Source of the DNA: Pyrenopolyporus hunteri | Taxonomy: Eukaryota > Ascomycota > Sordariomycetes > Xylariales > Hypoxylaceae | Direction of reading: 5' to 3' | Assembly: GCA_902806595.1 (NCBI GenBank) | Contig: CADCXC010000037.1 | Coordinates: 2,976,001 to 3,040,000 of the forward strand | DNA: 64,000 nt | In this document: piece after piece, positions 11,723 to 25,725 of the stretch | Layout: each line of letters begins with the position of its first letter | Numbering within the stretch: the stretch's first letter is position 1 | Program-made: the position numbers and the translations under genes | Notes under the pieces: generated by a model | Database searches by the model: none | The model's input: only the letters and a program-made list of their open reading frames with translations | What the model was told of the DNA's origin: nothing

Positions 11723-13440
11723 AGGAATGACGCGTGGAATCACATAGAAAGATCTGCCCACCTAGCCGGCTCAATAGAACGAGGGCAAGATCTATGGGGG
11801 AGGGGGCTTGATGTGTGTGATCTGCGGCTAACGATGCTCGCCGCACTGACTCGGGCTTAACCACGTCGCGCCACCCTCCTCCGCCCAATCACAAGGGAGA
11901 TGGCCTATTCCGATCAAAGGAGCGTTCATCGCCCCGCTGTGAGCCTTGGCGCTTTTGAGCCGCCGATTGCATGCTTCCGGTATGGGATTCCCGCCACCCA
12001 CACGCAGCGGGAACCTACGCACTAAGTCTCTCTCCGTGTGCGTTATAATTATCCGACCATTCGGTTGCGCGCCACGGTAGATGATTCAAGCTCGTTAGCG
12101 TACGCAAATCCCGTGGTGTTGCTAGTCAAACAGCCAGGGCCAAAGATTCTGTTTCTCCTGTTTTCCCTTGTCGACTCTAGTACTTACATATTCTGATGGA
12201 TCGTTTTGCTGCGATGGGTTGAGCGGAACTGCTCCGAGGGCACGCGTCGGCCGCTAGAATGCCTTATCCACCACATTGTCACGAGCGTTTCCCGGAGCGA
12301 AGATTTGGAATGATCTTTAAGATTGACGATGGCTGGATGGTGCGAATATTGCCGGCGTTCACTACTCTTAACGTCTTGGAATTTCTCATCTCTCCTCTTT
12401 TCTTTCCTGGTGGAACTCGACGAGCTCCGAGTTCGAAACCTAGTTCGTCAAAACGGCTGAGAGGGTGACATGTATTTCGCCGCCCCCCAGATAAGACTTC
12501 GAAAGGGGCCACGGTAATCCCACGTGTAGAAAGCACGGGGACTTCCGCGGCTCGATATCGTAGTAATGACCAACGCGTATGAGTAGGTTCCCGAGAAAAA
12601 AACGACGCGATTTATCGATTAGGCATGGGACTAAAATAAACCTTGCTCGGATTTTCCCTTATCTTCTTATTTCAACACGGCCGCCACCATCGTTGACTGG
12701 GGCCACGAATCCCCTTCCCCCCCCGCGGCTCTCCTTCGGCCAACAATCATCCTCGTCAACCAAGAGCCGACCAAGAACCGACCAAGAACCGATCCTAAAA
12801 TCAATAAAAGGACGATAAACAAAACCCCGCAAAGCATTTTAGTTTTTCTGCCAAGAAAAAAAATAAAAAAAAAGCAAAAAGGGAAGAAAGAAGGGGGGTG
12901 TCTCTGGATAAAAGGAGCAAGGGACCAAGGGATCACGAAGAAAAGAAGGCTTAGCGTAGCCAACTTATCTCGCAATAAATCAGTAAGTACCTGCTATCCC
13001 TAGTAGTGATTATACTATGAACGACTAGCGTTTACTCGACGTGGAGAGGTGCTATGCAACCTCAGCAAGGCGAGATAGGCGCATCTGTCATGAATCTCGA
13101 TCTGGAGCCGTAAGCAGACATGGGGCGGGGTCCCATGTAGACGGATACAGGCGGTACAAGAGGTCGATCTCACTTTCAACCCAATAAGCATCATGCGCTA
13201 CGCGTATCCGTCCACAGTATCCCTACCTCCGCGGTCCACGCCTACATGTATGCTAAGAAGTAAGTAACTCAAACCCGTCCTAACCCTAGCTACGATATGC
13301 GCCGAAGACGGACTTTTGTTAAATATATCGCTGGGGTTTAAGGCTCGACGAGTTGTACCTATTGTATGTGGCGTTCGATTAAGATGTAACGATAAGTACC
13401 CACTTAACTTAAATTTTAAGATATATCACGGTTTTAAAAC
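11723..13440. other. Intergenic: left border zone of the AT island
   Basis: No gene recognised. The segment has a short pyrimidine/C-rich patch at about 12,700-12,740, a thrice-repeated short GACCAAGAACC-like unit at about 12,758-12,795 and an A-rich tract at about 12,850-12,900. Base composition is ordinary until about 13,390, then drops to nearly pure A/T within about 100 bases. Confidence 0.5.
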
Positions 13441-14899
13441 CGGTTTTATTTCCACGTAATGAATTTTTTCATATATATATATATATTTTTATACGAGTGT
13501 TTTTTACGGGGAATTTTTTATTAGTTATAATTTAATTTTATTATATTTATATTTTAAAAAATTTTATAATTAAATAAATTTTTTTTTCGAAAAAAAAAAT
13601 AAATATAACGAAAAATAAAAAATTTTATTAAATTTATATAAAAAAATATTTAATATAAATATATTATAATCGTAAATATTATATACGAATTAAATAATTT
13701 ATATATTTATTTCGAAAATAATTATTTAAATTAAAATTTTTTTTTAAAATTTAATTTTTCGATAATAAAAATAAAAATTTAAATTCGTTAAATTATTAAT
13801 TTCGATATAATATAATATTCGTTCGATATAACCGACAATATTATTACGTAATATTAAATATAAATAAATTATTTTTATTTAAATTAAAATTACGAAATAA
13901 ATATATTATACGAAAATTTTAACGTTTTTAAATAATATTAAATTTTTTTTTTAAATTTTTATTAAATATATATTTAAAAAAAATAAAAGTTTTTTAAATT
14001 ATTTTTTTTTTATAATAAATCGATAATTCGAAAATATCGAATAAAAAATAAAACGTTTCGATGTATTTTTAATCGAAATATTTATTTTTTATAATAATTA
14101 AATATCGTAATTAAATCGATTTAATAAATAAATAATATTTATTTATTTTATTTAAACGTAATAATAAATCGCGTCGTATAAATGCGAAAAAAATAAATTA
14201 AATTAAACATTTTTTAATTTAATTAAAATAAACGAAAAAAAAAAAAAAAAACTTAAATATAAAAATTTTTAATTTTAAATTTCGATAATTTAAAAAAATA
14301 TATTATAATTTTTAACTATACGTAAAACGAAAAAATAAAAAAAACGAAAAAAAAAAATACTTTAAATACGTATACGTATATTTTTATTAAAATATTAAAA
14401 ATATATTAATATATAAATATAATAATATTTTATCGAAATTTTATAAAAATAATAATTAAATATTTTTAAAAAAAATCGTTAATTAAATTAATATTACGTT
14501 ATATTTAAATGTTTTAAATAATAAATATCGTAAATATTTATTTATATTAATTATATTAAAATTTTATTTATATAAATTATACGGTTATAATATAAAAAAT
14601 AACTTTTATAAAATAAAATATTTAAATAATATTCGTTACGTTAAATCGTAAAAAATTTTTTCGTTAAATCGTTAAATTAAAAAATTTTTAAATATTAAAT
14701 TTATTTTTTAATTATAATTACGTAAAAATTATAAAAAATTATAAAATATATATTATTAAATTATATAATTATTTAATTAAATAATAAATTTATAATATAA
14801 TTAAAAAAATAATAAATTTATTTTTATAAATTAAATAAAATTATAATTAAAAAATTATTATAAATATATAATATTAAATAAATAAAAAATCGTTAATAA

Positions 14900-15110
14900 A
14901 TAATCGAAATAAAATTATACGATTATATAATAAAAAATAAAAAAAAAATTAATTAAATTATATATATTTAAAAATTATAAATAAATTAATTTTATATTAA
15001 TTAATATTTATATTTTTTTTAAAAATTTATATTTTAAATTTTTATTATATAAAATAATAAAATATTTAATAAAAATATATTTATCGTTATTATTATTACG
15101 GCGAATATTT
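14900..15110 (+). repeat. Dispersed eroded repeat, family B, copy 1
   Basis: Recognised by a string running from CGATTATATAATAAAAAA through an A/T stretch to ATATTTATCGTTATTATTATTACG. The same ordered string occurs at about 40,390-40,610 on this strand and as reverse complement at about 39,160-39,380 and 39,670-39,880. Confidence 0.55.
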
Positions 15111-15243
15111 TAATATAAAATTATATTATTATATATAATTTTTAAAAAATAATAAATTATCGATAATATAATACGAAATAATTTCGTTATTTTATTTTAA
15201 TATATATAAATTTTATAATTTTTTTTATTATAATTCGATATAA

Positions 15244-15469
15244 TTAATTTAATTTTATTAAATAATTAATATCGAAATTTTAATTAATTACGTAATTAAA
15301 ATTTATATATAAAACCGTAATTTAATTTAATATAATATATATTATTAAAAATTAAAAATTAAATTTCGTTAATATTATAAAAAAAAATTAAATTACAGTT
15401 TTATATATAAATTTTAACGACGTAATTAATTAAAATTTTAATATTTATTATTTAATAAAATTAATTTAA
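15244..15469. repeat. Inverted-repeat (fold-back) element, family A, copy 1
   Basis: The left arm 15,244-15,328 and the right arm 15,385-15,469 are near-perfect reverse complements over about 85 bases, with a 56-base spacer. Single arms of the same sequence recur across the island at about 18,545-18,690, 18,795-18,915, 22,150-22,275, 26,160-26,300, 40,003-40,170, 41,880-41,985 and 42,065-42,190. This suggests a MITE-like or terminal-inverted-repeat transposon family. Confidence 0.65.
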
Positions 15470-18400
15470 CCGTATTAAATCGTAATAATTTAAAAGTTTA
15501 TACGTTTTATTATATTTTTAATTAAATTATTTTAATTTTTAAAATTTTATAATATATAATAAAAATTTTAATATTATAAAATAAATAAATAATAAATAAA
15601 TATAAATAAAAATATAATAAAATAAATAATTATTTAAATATATTATATATATAATAATATTTACGTATAATATTAAATATTAATAATTAATTTTTTACGT
15701 TTAAATTTTTAAATTTAATTAATTATATTAAATAATTAAATTTTAATATTTTTAATTATTTTAAAAACGAAAATAAAAATCGATATCGATTTTTCGATTT
15801 AAATAAATATTAAAAACGATTTAAAAATAATTTTAAATATATTATTTATTTATATATATTTTTTTACGTTTATAATAATTAAATTAATTATTTAATATAT
15901 ATTAATAAAATAATATATATTATATTAATAAAAGTATTTATTATTATTATTATTATTATAATATTTAATGTAAATATTATAAAAATAATTAAATAAAACG
16001 ATATAATATTAAAAAAATTTTTAATTTATTTTATAATTTACGTAAATATATTTTAAAAATAAAATAATGTTAATAATTATTATATAAACGATTATAAATA
16101 ATTAAAAATTATATTCGATAATAAAAATATATATAAATTAATTTATTTTCGAAATTATTAATTAATAATTAAAATTATATTAATTTTAATTTTCGATATT
16201 AACGACTTCGATTATAATTATAATTATTAAAAATAATAATTTATTTTAATTTAAATTAATAATAAATATTATTAATTAATTAAAAAAATAAAAAAATATA
16301 AAATTAATTTTATTTATTAATTTTAAATTATTTTTATTATTAATTTATTTACGAAGGTTTTTTTAATTTTTATTAAAATTTAAATAATATAATCGATCGA
16401 AGTAATAATATCGATTATTTTTAACCGTTTATTATTATCGTCGATATAATAAATAATCGATTATATAAATTTTTAAAAAAAAAATTTTTTTTTTAAATTT
16501 TAATTAAAAAATTTTATTTAATATTAATAAAGTTAACCGCCTTCGATTTAATTATTATAAAAGTAATAAATTAATTATTTTATTTAAAAATAACGATATT
16601 AATATATTATTATCGAAAACGAATATTTTACGATAAATTTATTTATTATTTATTTAATTTATTCGAAAATATTTTAAAAACGAATATAATAAAATTTTCG
16701 AATTTCGTTAATTTAATTTAACGTAATAATATTAAAAAATATATAATATATTTAATCGAAATTTCGAAATATAAAAATTAAATATTTAAAATTATAAAAT
16801 AAAATTAATACGTAAATATTTTAAAAAAAATAAAATATAAAAAAATTATTATAAAAAAATATAAATTATTATAAAAAATGTAAATTTTTATAAAAAACGC
16901 GGGTTTATATAAAAAATATAAGGTATTATAAAAAATATATTTATTTATATTTTAAAATATATTAACGAATAAATTTCGAATAAATTTTTATTAATATTAA
17001 TTAAATTATTATTTATAAAATATTTTAAAAAGAAATTATCGAATATAATTTATTTTTAAATTAAAAAAAATAAAATTAAAAAGTTTATTAATTTAAACGA
17101 TAATTATAATTAATAAATTTTAATATTATTTTTTAATTATATATTTATATTTAACGGTTTATTTTTATTTATAAATATTTTTTATTATTTTTTTTTATTT
17201 TTATTTAAAATTATTTTATATTAATCGAAATAAAATAAACGTTATCGATATATTATTATTTAATATTTAATTTTAAATAATAAAGTTTATTATTTTAATC
17301 GAATTTTTAAAAAATTAAATTTTTATTTTTTTATTTTTTCGATTAATACGTTTATTTTATTATTCGACTTATTAAAATACGAATTATTTAATAAAATATT
17401 AAATATTAAAAAAGAATTTATATATAATATCGACGTTAAAATTAATAACGACGTTAATAATAAAAAAACGAAATATATACGCGTATATATATATTCGATA
17501 AAACGAATAATAAAATAATTAATATAATTATTAAATTTAAAAATAAACGATAAAAATATTTTTTAATTAACGTCGAAATTAAACGAACGAAAATAAATAA
17601 TTATTTATAAAAATTTCGTTAATTTTAATTATTAAATTTAAATTTATTCGATCGTTAATTTTTTATATTAAATATAAAATATTTATTTTTTATTCGATAT
17701 AATTTTTTACGTTTTTTTTTATTTAAATAAATTTTTAATATAATTTTTTTAATATCTATAAATACGATTTTAAAAAAAATTTATATACGGTTTCATTAAA
17801 TTACTTCGAAAATAAAACGATAAAAATTAAACGTTTTTTATATTTTTAATAATTCGAAAACGTTTTTTAAATTAATTTTTTCGATAAAAAAAGTTAAAAA
17901 TATCGAGGAAAATAAACGTTAAATATTATAGTTTTTTTTTATCGTTAATATTATTTTTAAAGATTTTTTTAATAATTTTATTTATTTAATAAAATATTTT
18001 TTTTAAATTTATAAATTAAAATATCGATTAATTTCGAATATTATAATAAAAATAAATTTAAGTTTATAATTAATAAATAAATTTTATAAACAATTACGAT
18101 AAAATATCGATTATTATTTTAACTTTAATATTTTAATCGATTAAAAAATATAAAAAAATTTAATAAAAATATAAATACGAAAATTACGATTAAAGTTTTT
18201 ATATAAATATATATTATAAAATTTATATAATAAAAATTATTTATTATTATAATATTAATTAAATAATAACGTTTTATATTATAACGTTATTATTTATTTA
18301 AATAAAAAAATAAACTATTTAAATTTATTTTTAATAATATAAATTTTATAATACGAAAAAATAAATATTTAATTTATTAATAAAATATAAAAAATGTTTT

Positions 18401-18544
18401 ATTATTTATTATATTATATAAAATAATTTATAATTTATATAAAAAAATTCGAAATATAATATTAAAAAATAAATTAATATTAATATATTTTTATTATTAT
18501 AAAAATAATATTATATATTATATAATAAACGAAAATTTAATTTT

Positions 18545-18915
18545 ATTAATATTATAAAAAAAAAAAATTAAAATATATATCGAAAAATCGTAATTTATAT
18601 AAATACGTTAACGATAAAATTATTTAATATTTCGATATTAATTATTTAATAAAATTAAATTATCGTATTAAATCGTAATAAAAAATATATATTAAAAAAA
18701 TTATTAAAATATTATACGGTTATTTTATAATATAAAATAATTTTAAACGTAATATAAAATAATTTAACCGTTTTATTTTATTTATATAAAAATATAATTA
18801 TTTAATTTTATTAAATAATTAATAATAAACTTTTAAATAATTTCGTTATTTTATTTTTTATATATATATAAACCGTAATTTTCGAATTACGTTTTAAATT
18901 TTTTTTTTTATAATT
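18545..18915. repeat. Family A arms in outward arrangement
   Basis: A right-type arm (about 18,545-18,690) is followed by a left-type arm (about 18,795-18,915) of the family described at 15,244. Eroded, and boundaries are approximate. Confidence 0.45.
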
Positions 18916-21494
18916 TTAAAAATTCGTTTATATTATTATTAATTAATAACGAAATAAAAAATAATTTTATTATTTTTTAATAATAATATTTTTTATTATA
19001 AATATACGATAAAATAAATTATTTTATTTAATTATAATATATAAAAAATTTTATTAAATATATTTTTATTTTAAATTTAATAAATTTTAATATTAAAATA
19101 ATTAAATTATAATTTAATAAATAATAAAAATAAAATTTTTTATTATTATAAACGAAATTTTATAATTATTATTTTTTTATTTAATATTTTTAAAATTTTT
19201 TTTTAATTAAATACGTTTATTTTTAAAATATATTAATTAAATATTTTTATTTATTTAATTTAAAATAATTAATAAACGAAATATTTTATTCGACCGTAAT
19301 AATTTACGAATTAAATCGATAATAAAAATAAATATTTTAATTATTTTTATTAAATTTTTAACGATTATCGAAAATAATTAATTAATTTATAAATTTATAA
19401 ATAAAATTATAAATTTTATAAATTAATAAATTTAAAAAAAAAGTAATTTTTATTACGTCGTTTTTATATATTATATCGAAATAATTAATATAAAAAACGT
19501 TATAAATTTAAGAAAATATTTTTTTATTTAAATATTATTTAAAAGTTTAATAAATCTAATATTAAAGAAATAATTAAACGAAATATATCGAAATTTTTAC
19601 GTAAAAATATAAATATTTTAATAAAAATCGAATTTATAAAAATATCGATACGTATAATATTAATTAAACTTTATTTTTATTTCGAATAATTTATATTAAT
19701 AATTACGTTTAATAAATATTCGTTTATATACGTAAATTACGAAATAAATAACATTAACGTAATTTTAAATACGGAAAAAAATATTATTTTTTACCGTATA
19801 AAAAATCGAATACGTTTTAAAAACTTAAAATTAATATTAAATTTTATTTTAAAAAAAATAAATAAAAATTAATTTATTATATATTAAAATAAAATAATTT
19901 TTCGAATTTATTATATTAATATATTTTCGAATTTTAAATTTAATATTATTTTTTACGTTAATTAATATTATATTAATAATTATATTTTTTACCGTAAATT
20001 ATTTAAAATAAAAACGTATAATTTTATTAAAGTAAATATATAAATAAATATCGATAAAATTATTACCGTAAAAATTATTTCGATTAAATAACATCGTTTT
20101 AAAATAACGTCGATAATAATACGTATTAAAATCGACATTATTTAATAATTTATATATTTTAATTTTATAATAATCGAAAAAATATAATCGAAAAATTTTA
20201 AATTAATAAATTTCGTAAATATTTATATAATTATACCGTTAATTTTACATTTTTTCGAAATTTTTTTTTTAATAACGCGTATAATTTTTAATAATAAACC
20301 TTCGAATTCGAATATATACGCGCTTATATTTTTTTTATAATACGTTATAAAAATTAAATTATATATATTTTTAAAATATTATATAAAATAAAAAAAATCG
20401 CCGGTTTAAAAAAATAATTAATAATTTCGAAAATATTATTACGGATTTTTAAAATAATTCGAAATAATTTAATTTTAAATATACCGTCGTTTTTAAATAT
20501 TAAATAAATAACGACGTATATAATCGATTTTTTAATATATACGTTTTAAATTATTACTATTTAATTATATTAATAAAATTTTTAAATTTAAAATTTATCG
20601 ATAAAATATATTATAATATATTAATAAAACTATTAAATAATTAATTATATAATATTATAAAATCGATTAAATATATTTATATTAAAAATATAATATTTTT
20701 TTTAATAAAAAGTTTATTTTAATAATAACTTTAAAATATTCGATTTAATTATTTTTAAATATAATATTTTTTTTCGAAAATAAATAAAAAAAAAATAATA
20801 TAATTTAAAAATCCGTAATTTTATAAAAACGTAATTAATAACGAAGTTATTTTTTTATATTTCGTTATTAATTTCATAAAATTAAATTAACGTATAATAT
20901 CGTAATAAAAATAAAAAATTTTTTAAATATATATAAAATCGATTAAATTTTTTTTATAAAAAATTAAATAAATTAAAAAAATAATAAATTAAATTTTATT
21001 ATTTTTTTTATTTATTTATATATTTATTTATTTAATTTACATTTCGTAATATTTTATATTATAAAATATATATAATATATATATAAAAAATAAAAAAATA
21101 TTAATTATAAATAACTTTTATATAATTATTATTCGTAATATTATTTCGTAACATTTTTAATATAAATATATTATTTTATTTAAATTTATAAATTAAAAAT
21201 TTAAAAATTAAAAATAAAAAATAATATATTAAATCGTAATTTTAAAAATTTTATATATATTAAAACGAAACGGCGAAATTATTTCGTATTACGTTATTAA
21301 TTATTTTTATAATATTATTATTAAACGACCGTATAATATAATAATATTTAAAAATAAACTTTAATAATTTATTTTTTAACATTTATATATTTATTTTTTA
21401 AAAATAAATAAAAACGATTATTTTTACGAAAATAATAATTAAAAATTTTATATATTTATTATAAATTATATATAATAATAATTTAATTATTTAA

Positions 21495-22085
21495 TTTTTA
21501 TTAATATATTAAATTTATAATACGTTATTTATTAAATTTATAATATTTTATTAATTAAATTATTATTTTTATTTATTTATTAAAATTATAAAAATTTATT
21601 TATTAAATTATAATATTTTATTTATTAAATTTTAATACGTTATTTATTAAATTTATAATATTTTATTAATTAAATTATAATTTTTATTTATTAAAATTAT
21701 AAAAATTCGTTTATTAAATTATAATATTTTATTTATTAAATTTTAATATATTATTTATTAAATTTATAAAAAATTATTTATTAAATCGATAAAACGTTAT
21801 TTATTAAATTTATAATATAATATTTATCGAATTTATAAAAAATTATTTATTAAATTTATAATATATTATTTTTTTAATTTATAAAACGTTATTTATTAAA
21901 TTTATAAAAAATTATTCATTAAATTTATAATATATTATTTATTAATTTTATAATATATTATTTATTAAATTTATAATACGTTATTTATTAATTTTATAAT
22001 ACGTTATTTATTAATTTTACGATACGTTATTTATTAATTTTATAATATATTATTTATTAATTTTATAATATATTATTTATCGAAT
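21495..22085. repeat. AT minisatellite, unit about 22-26 bp
   Basis: More than twenty degenerate copies of a unit close to TTATTTATTAAATTTATAAT, with variants ending ATACG or ATATA. In several units a CG survives at the same place (ATACGTTATTTATT), so the array predates or resisted part of the erosion. Confidence 0.7.
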
Positions 22086-22149
22086 TTTAATTTTTTTTAA
22101 TAATATTTAAAATCGTTATCGAAAAAAATTTATAAAATTCGATATATAA

Positions 22150-22275
22150 AACCGTTATAATATTATACGATAATTTAATTTTATTAAAAAATTAATAACG
22201 AAATTTAAAATACGACTTTATTTCGATTTTTTAAATTACGTTTTAATTTTTTTTATATTATTAATATAATAATAT
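22150..22275 (-). repeat. Family A repeat arm, left type
   Basis: Reads TTTAATTTTATTAAA through to a T-rich tail as in the left arm at 15,244. Eroded single copy. Confidence 0.4.
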
Positions 22276-23305
22276 TTTAATTTTTAAAATTTAACCTATA
22301 TTAAATTTATAATTTAAATTAATTTAAAAATAATTATATATAAAATCGATATAATAATAATCGTAAATAAAAAACCGATATAATAATAATTATTAATAAA
22401 AAATTAAAAAATAAATTTTAAATTTTATAAATAATTTTTTTAAATATTATTATAATTTTTTATTATATAAAACGTTTAATATATACGATATTTTTATTTT
22501 TAATTTTTATATTTTTATATATAATTTTATATAAAATAATATTTATATATTATTTATTATAAATTTAAAATTAATTTATATTATTTATTACGTATAAAAT
22601 TAATATTTTTAAAATTTATAATTATATTTAATCGTAATTAAACTTTTATTATAAATTATTATTTTAAAATTAAAATAAAAATAAATATTATTAATTAATT
22701 ATATCGAAAAGAAATTTAATTAAATATTAATTTTTTAATAATATAATTATAAAATATTTATATTATTTATAATAAAATATATTAAAATTTATTTTTTAAA
22801 AGTTTTTTTTAAATTATTTTATTTTTTTAATTATATTTTACCTTCGATTATTTAAATATTATTTTTTTTATTATTTATTTTTATTTTATTTTTAATTTTT
22901 AATTAAAAATAAAAAATATTTAACGTTTTATAATAAATTTAAAATAAAATAATTTTTTTATTTTAAAATTTATATTAATATATTCGAAATTAATATTATT
23001 AATATTAATATATAATTAAATAATATTAAAATTTATTTTATTAATTTAAAAAATTATATAAATAAATTTAAAATTTAATTCGATAATTTTAAAATTTAAT
23101 TCGATAAATTTAAAATTTAATTCGATACGTTCGAAATTCGATTTAATATATTCGAAATTTAAGTTAATATTCGATTTAATTTTTTAAAAATTTATTTAAA
23201 AATTTCGTAAATTATTTTTTTTATTTTTTTTTACCTTTTTTTATTTTTCTTTACTTTTTTTATTTTTTTTTATTTTTTTTTAATTTTTTTATTTTTTTAT
23301 TTTTT

Positions 23306-23485
<180 letters not shown>

Positions 23486-23710
23486 TTTTTTTTTTTATTT
23501 TATTTTTTTTTTTTTTTTTTTATTTTTATATTAAATTTTTTAAAAATTTTAAAATTAATTTAATTTAATAATAACGACGTTAATTTTTTAATAAAATTTT
23601 TTAATAATTATATAATTATTAAAAATAATAAATTCGAATTATTTCGATTTATTCGAATTAATTAAATTATTATTAATTTTAAAAATAAATTTTTAAATAA
23701 TATTAAAAAA

Positions 23711-24004
23711 ATAAATTTTATTATTAATATTTTTTCGTTTTATTATTAAGTTTTATTAACATTTTTAATATATTAAAATATTTATTATATTTAATAATTT
23801 TATATATAAATCTACGTATAATCGTATTAATATATAATATATATTTTATATTTTTTTTTAATTAATTTAATTATATATAATTTTTATTATATATTTCATT
23901 ATATATTTTATTATATTTTATTTATTTTAAAAATGTAAAATATAAAAATTACATCGTTAATTTCGTTTTAATTAAACTTTTTTAATAGTATAAATTTTAT
24001 ATCG
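23711..24004 (+). repeat. Left arm of a large inverted repeat (about 294 bp)
   Basis: Read base by base it is about 90 percent or more identical to the reverse complement of 25,391-25,688. Shared landmarks include AATCTACGTATAAT and AAAAATGTAAAATATAAAAATTA. The arms are AT-rich and eroded, but a few non-CpG C and G survive. Together they enclose the uneroded core. Confidence 0.8.
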
Positions 24005-24315
24005 GTGTATACCCTATATGAAAAATTATTTTAATCCCGCACGGAGTGCTTAATGATAGGCCTCTCAGGAAAATTACTATGTGTAACTAGGGAAGTAATT
24101 GCGGATCCCGATAAGGTAATTGATAAGTAATTGATAAGCTTATCGCGAGTTGCAATTGGTCAAACTTCACTTGAGCTAGCCGTACGTGGCCTAGCACGCC
24201 TTGGCGAATCCTGCAGAGCAACGGCCTTTTTATTGGGTGCATCCTCCTGCGGACCCACTTATCCAGGAACCAAAGCTATTATGTAATTCCACCTTTTTTT
24301 TTTCAACGGCTATTT

Positions 24316-24423
24316 CAATTCTACTGCCAATTCTACTGCCAATTCTACTGCCAATTCTACTGCCAATTCTACTGCCAATTCTACTGCCAATTCTACTGTC
24401 AATTCTACTGCTAATTGAACTGC
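24316..24423 (+). repeat. 12-bp tandem repeat, nine copies
   Basis: Unit CAATTCTACTGC. The first six copies are identical, one later copy has a C-to-T change, and the last (TAATTGAACTGC) is diverged. Its translation (LPILLPILL..) is an artefact of the repeat. Confidence 0.9.
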
Positions 24424-24980
24424 GATTCTAGTACGATTCCCATATACCTACGATCCATCCGATACCCTACGATCTATACGATTCCCATACCCTACGATCG
24501 ATCCGATTCCCATACCCTACGATCCATCCGATACCCTACGATCCACCCGATACCCTACGATCTATCCCATACCATACGATCCATCCGATTCCCATACCAT
24601 ACGATCTATATGATTCCCATATACCTACGATCCATACCCTACGATCCATACCCTACGATCCATACCCTACGATCCATCCGATTCCCATATACCTACAATC
24701 CATACAATTCCCATACCCTACGATCCATACGATTCCTATAGACCTACGATCCATCCGATTCCCATACCATACGATCCATCCGATTCCCATATACCTACGA
24801 TCCATACAATTCCCATATACCTAAGATCCATACAATTCCCATACCATACGATCCATACAATTCCCATACCATACGATCCATACAATTCCCATACCATACC
24901 ATCCATACAATTCCCATACCATACCATCTATATAATTCCCATATACCTACGATCCATACGATTCCTATACCTTAAGATCC
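24424..24980 (+). repeat. Minisatellite built from CGATCCAT/ATTCCCATACC units
   Basis: About 550 bases of interleaved units such as TACGATCCATCCGATTCCCA and shorter TACGATCCATACCC forms, with unit lengths of roughly 15 to 26 bases. Uneroded despite high internal repetition, in agreement with units too short to trigger RIP. Confidence 0.85.
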
Positions 24981-25070
24981 ATTCATACGTATGAATATAA
25001 ACACTCCGTGCGGGATACTGTTTTTTTTATTTCCCTTAAAAGTAGATAGTCATATATACCCCCCGAACGA

Positions 25071-25235
25071 AATTTTTCCGGGTTTTTTTTATTTTTTTTT
25101 AAAAATTATATTTCGAGGTTTTTTTTATATATTTTTTTATTCCCGTAATTTACGTAGGGCCGTAATAAAAAAATATATAAAAAAAAATATCGAAATATAA
25201 TTTTTAAAAAAAAATAAAAAAAACCCGGAAAAATT
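25071..25235. repeat. Long hairpin (MITE-like), arms of about 71 bp
   Basis: 25,071-25,141 and 25,164-25,235 are nearly perfect reverse complements, both carrying CCGGG/CCCGG near the outer end. The spacer is 22 bases. It sits between the core element and the right outer arm, which suggests a later insertion into the larger inverted-repeat structure. Confidence 0.75.
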
Positions 25236-25390
25236 TTATATATTTAATTTAATAAAAGTGTAAATAATAATTAAAGGTGGTTATATAATTTTTTTTTACG
25301 GTCGTATATTTTTTTAATACTTTTTAACATTTTAAAATATATATATAAAATTGACTTTATATTTAAATAACTTTTAAAATAAAATATATA

Positions 25391-25688
25391 TTGATATAAA
25401 CTTTATATTATTATAAAAGTTTAATTAAAGCGAAATTAACGATATAATTTTTATATTTTACATTTTTAAAATAAATAAAATATAATAAAATATATAATAA
25501 AATATATAATAGAAATTATATATAATTAAATTAATTAAAAAAAAGTATAAAATATATATTATATATTAATATAATTATACGTAGATTTATATATAAAGTT
25601 ATTAGATATAATAAATATTTTAATATATTAAAAATATTAATAAAATTCAATAATAAAACGAAGGAATATTAATAATAAAATTTAAAAA
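25391..25688 (-). repeat. Right arm of the large inverted repeat
   Basis: Reverse complement of 23,711-24,004 with few differences. Between this arm and the core lies about 370 extra bases, absent on the left side, which contain the hairpin at 25,071-25,235. Confidence 0.8.
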
Positions 25689-25725
25689 AATAATTAATAA
25701 AAAAACCATTAATTAAAATTAAATA

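Larger units (their letters stand above)
24034..25016. mobile_element. Uneroded core element with 15-bp inverted termini
   Basis: A 983-base segment bounded by ATCCCGCACGGAGTG (24,034-24,048) and its exact reverse complement (25,002-25,016). Inside, base composition is normal: about 270 bases of unique sequence on the left, then two minisatellite arrays, then a perfect 16-bp palindrome (24,981-24,996). Open frames across it are only translations of the tandem repeats. The inverted termini and sharp change of composition look like a non-autonomous transposon or a composite fold-back element. No target-site duplication is evident and no transposase is encoded. Confidence 0.55.

Noticed and set aside
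13271..13290. Telomere-like CCTAACCCTA near the island's left border
   Set aside because: A single partial unit only; no tandem TTAGGG/CCCTAA array.
24201..24927. Open frames across the minisatellites (LPILLPILL.., RSIRYPTI.., and a minus-strand one)
   Set aside because: They are translations of 12-bp and longer tandem units; no start context, no non-repeat protein sequence.
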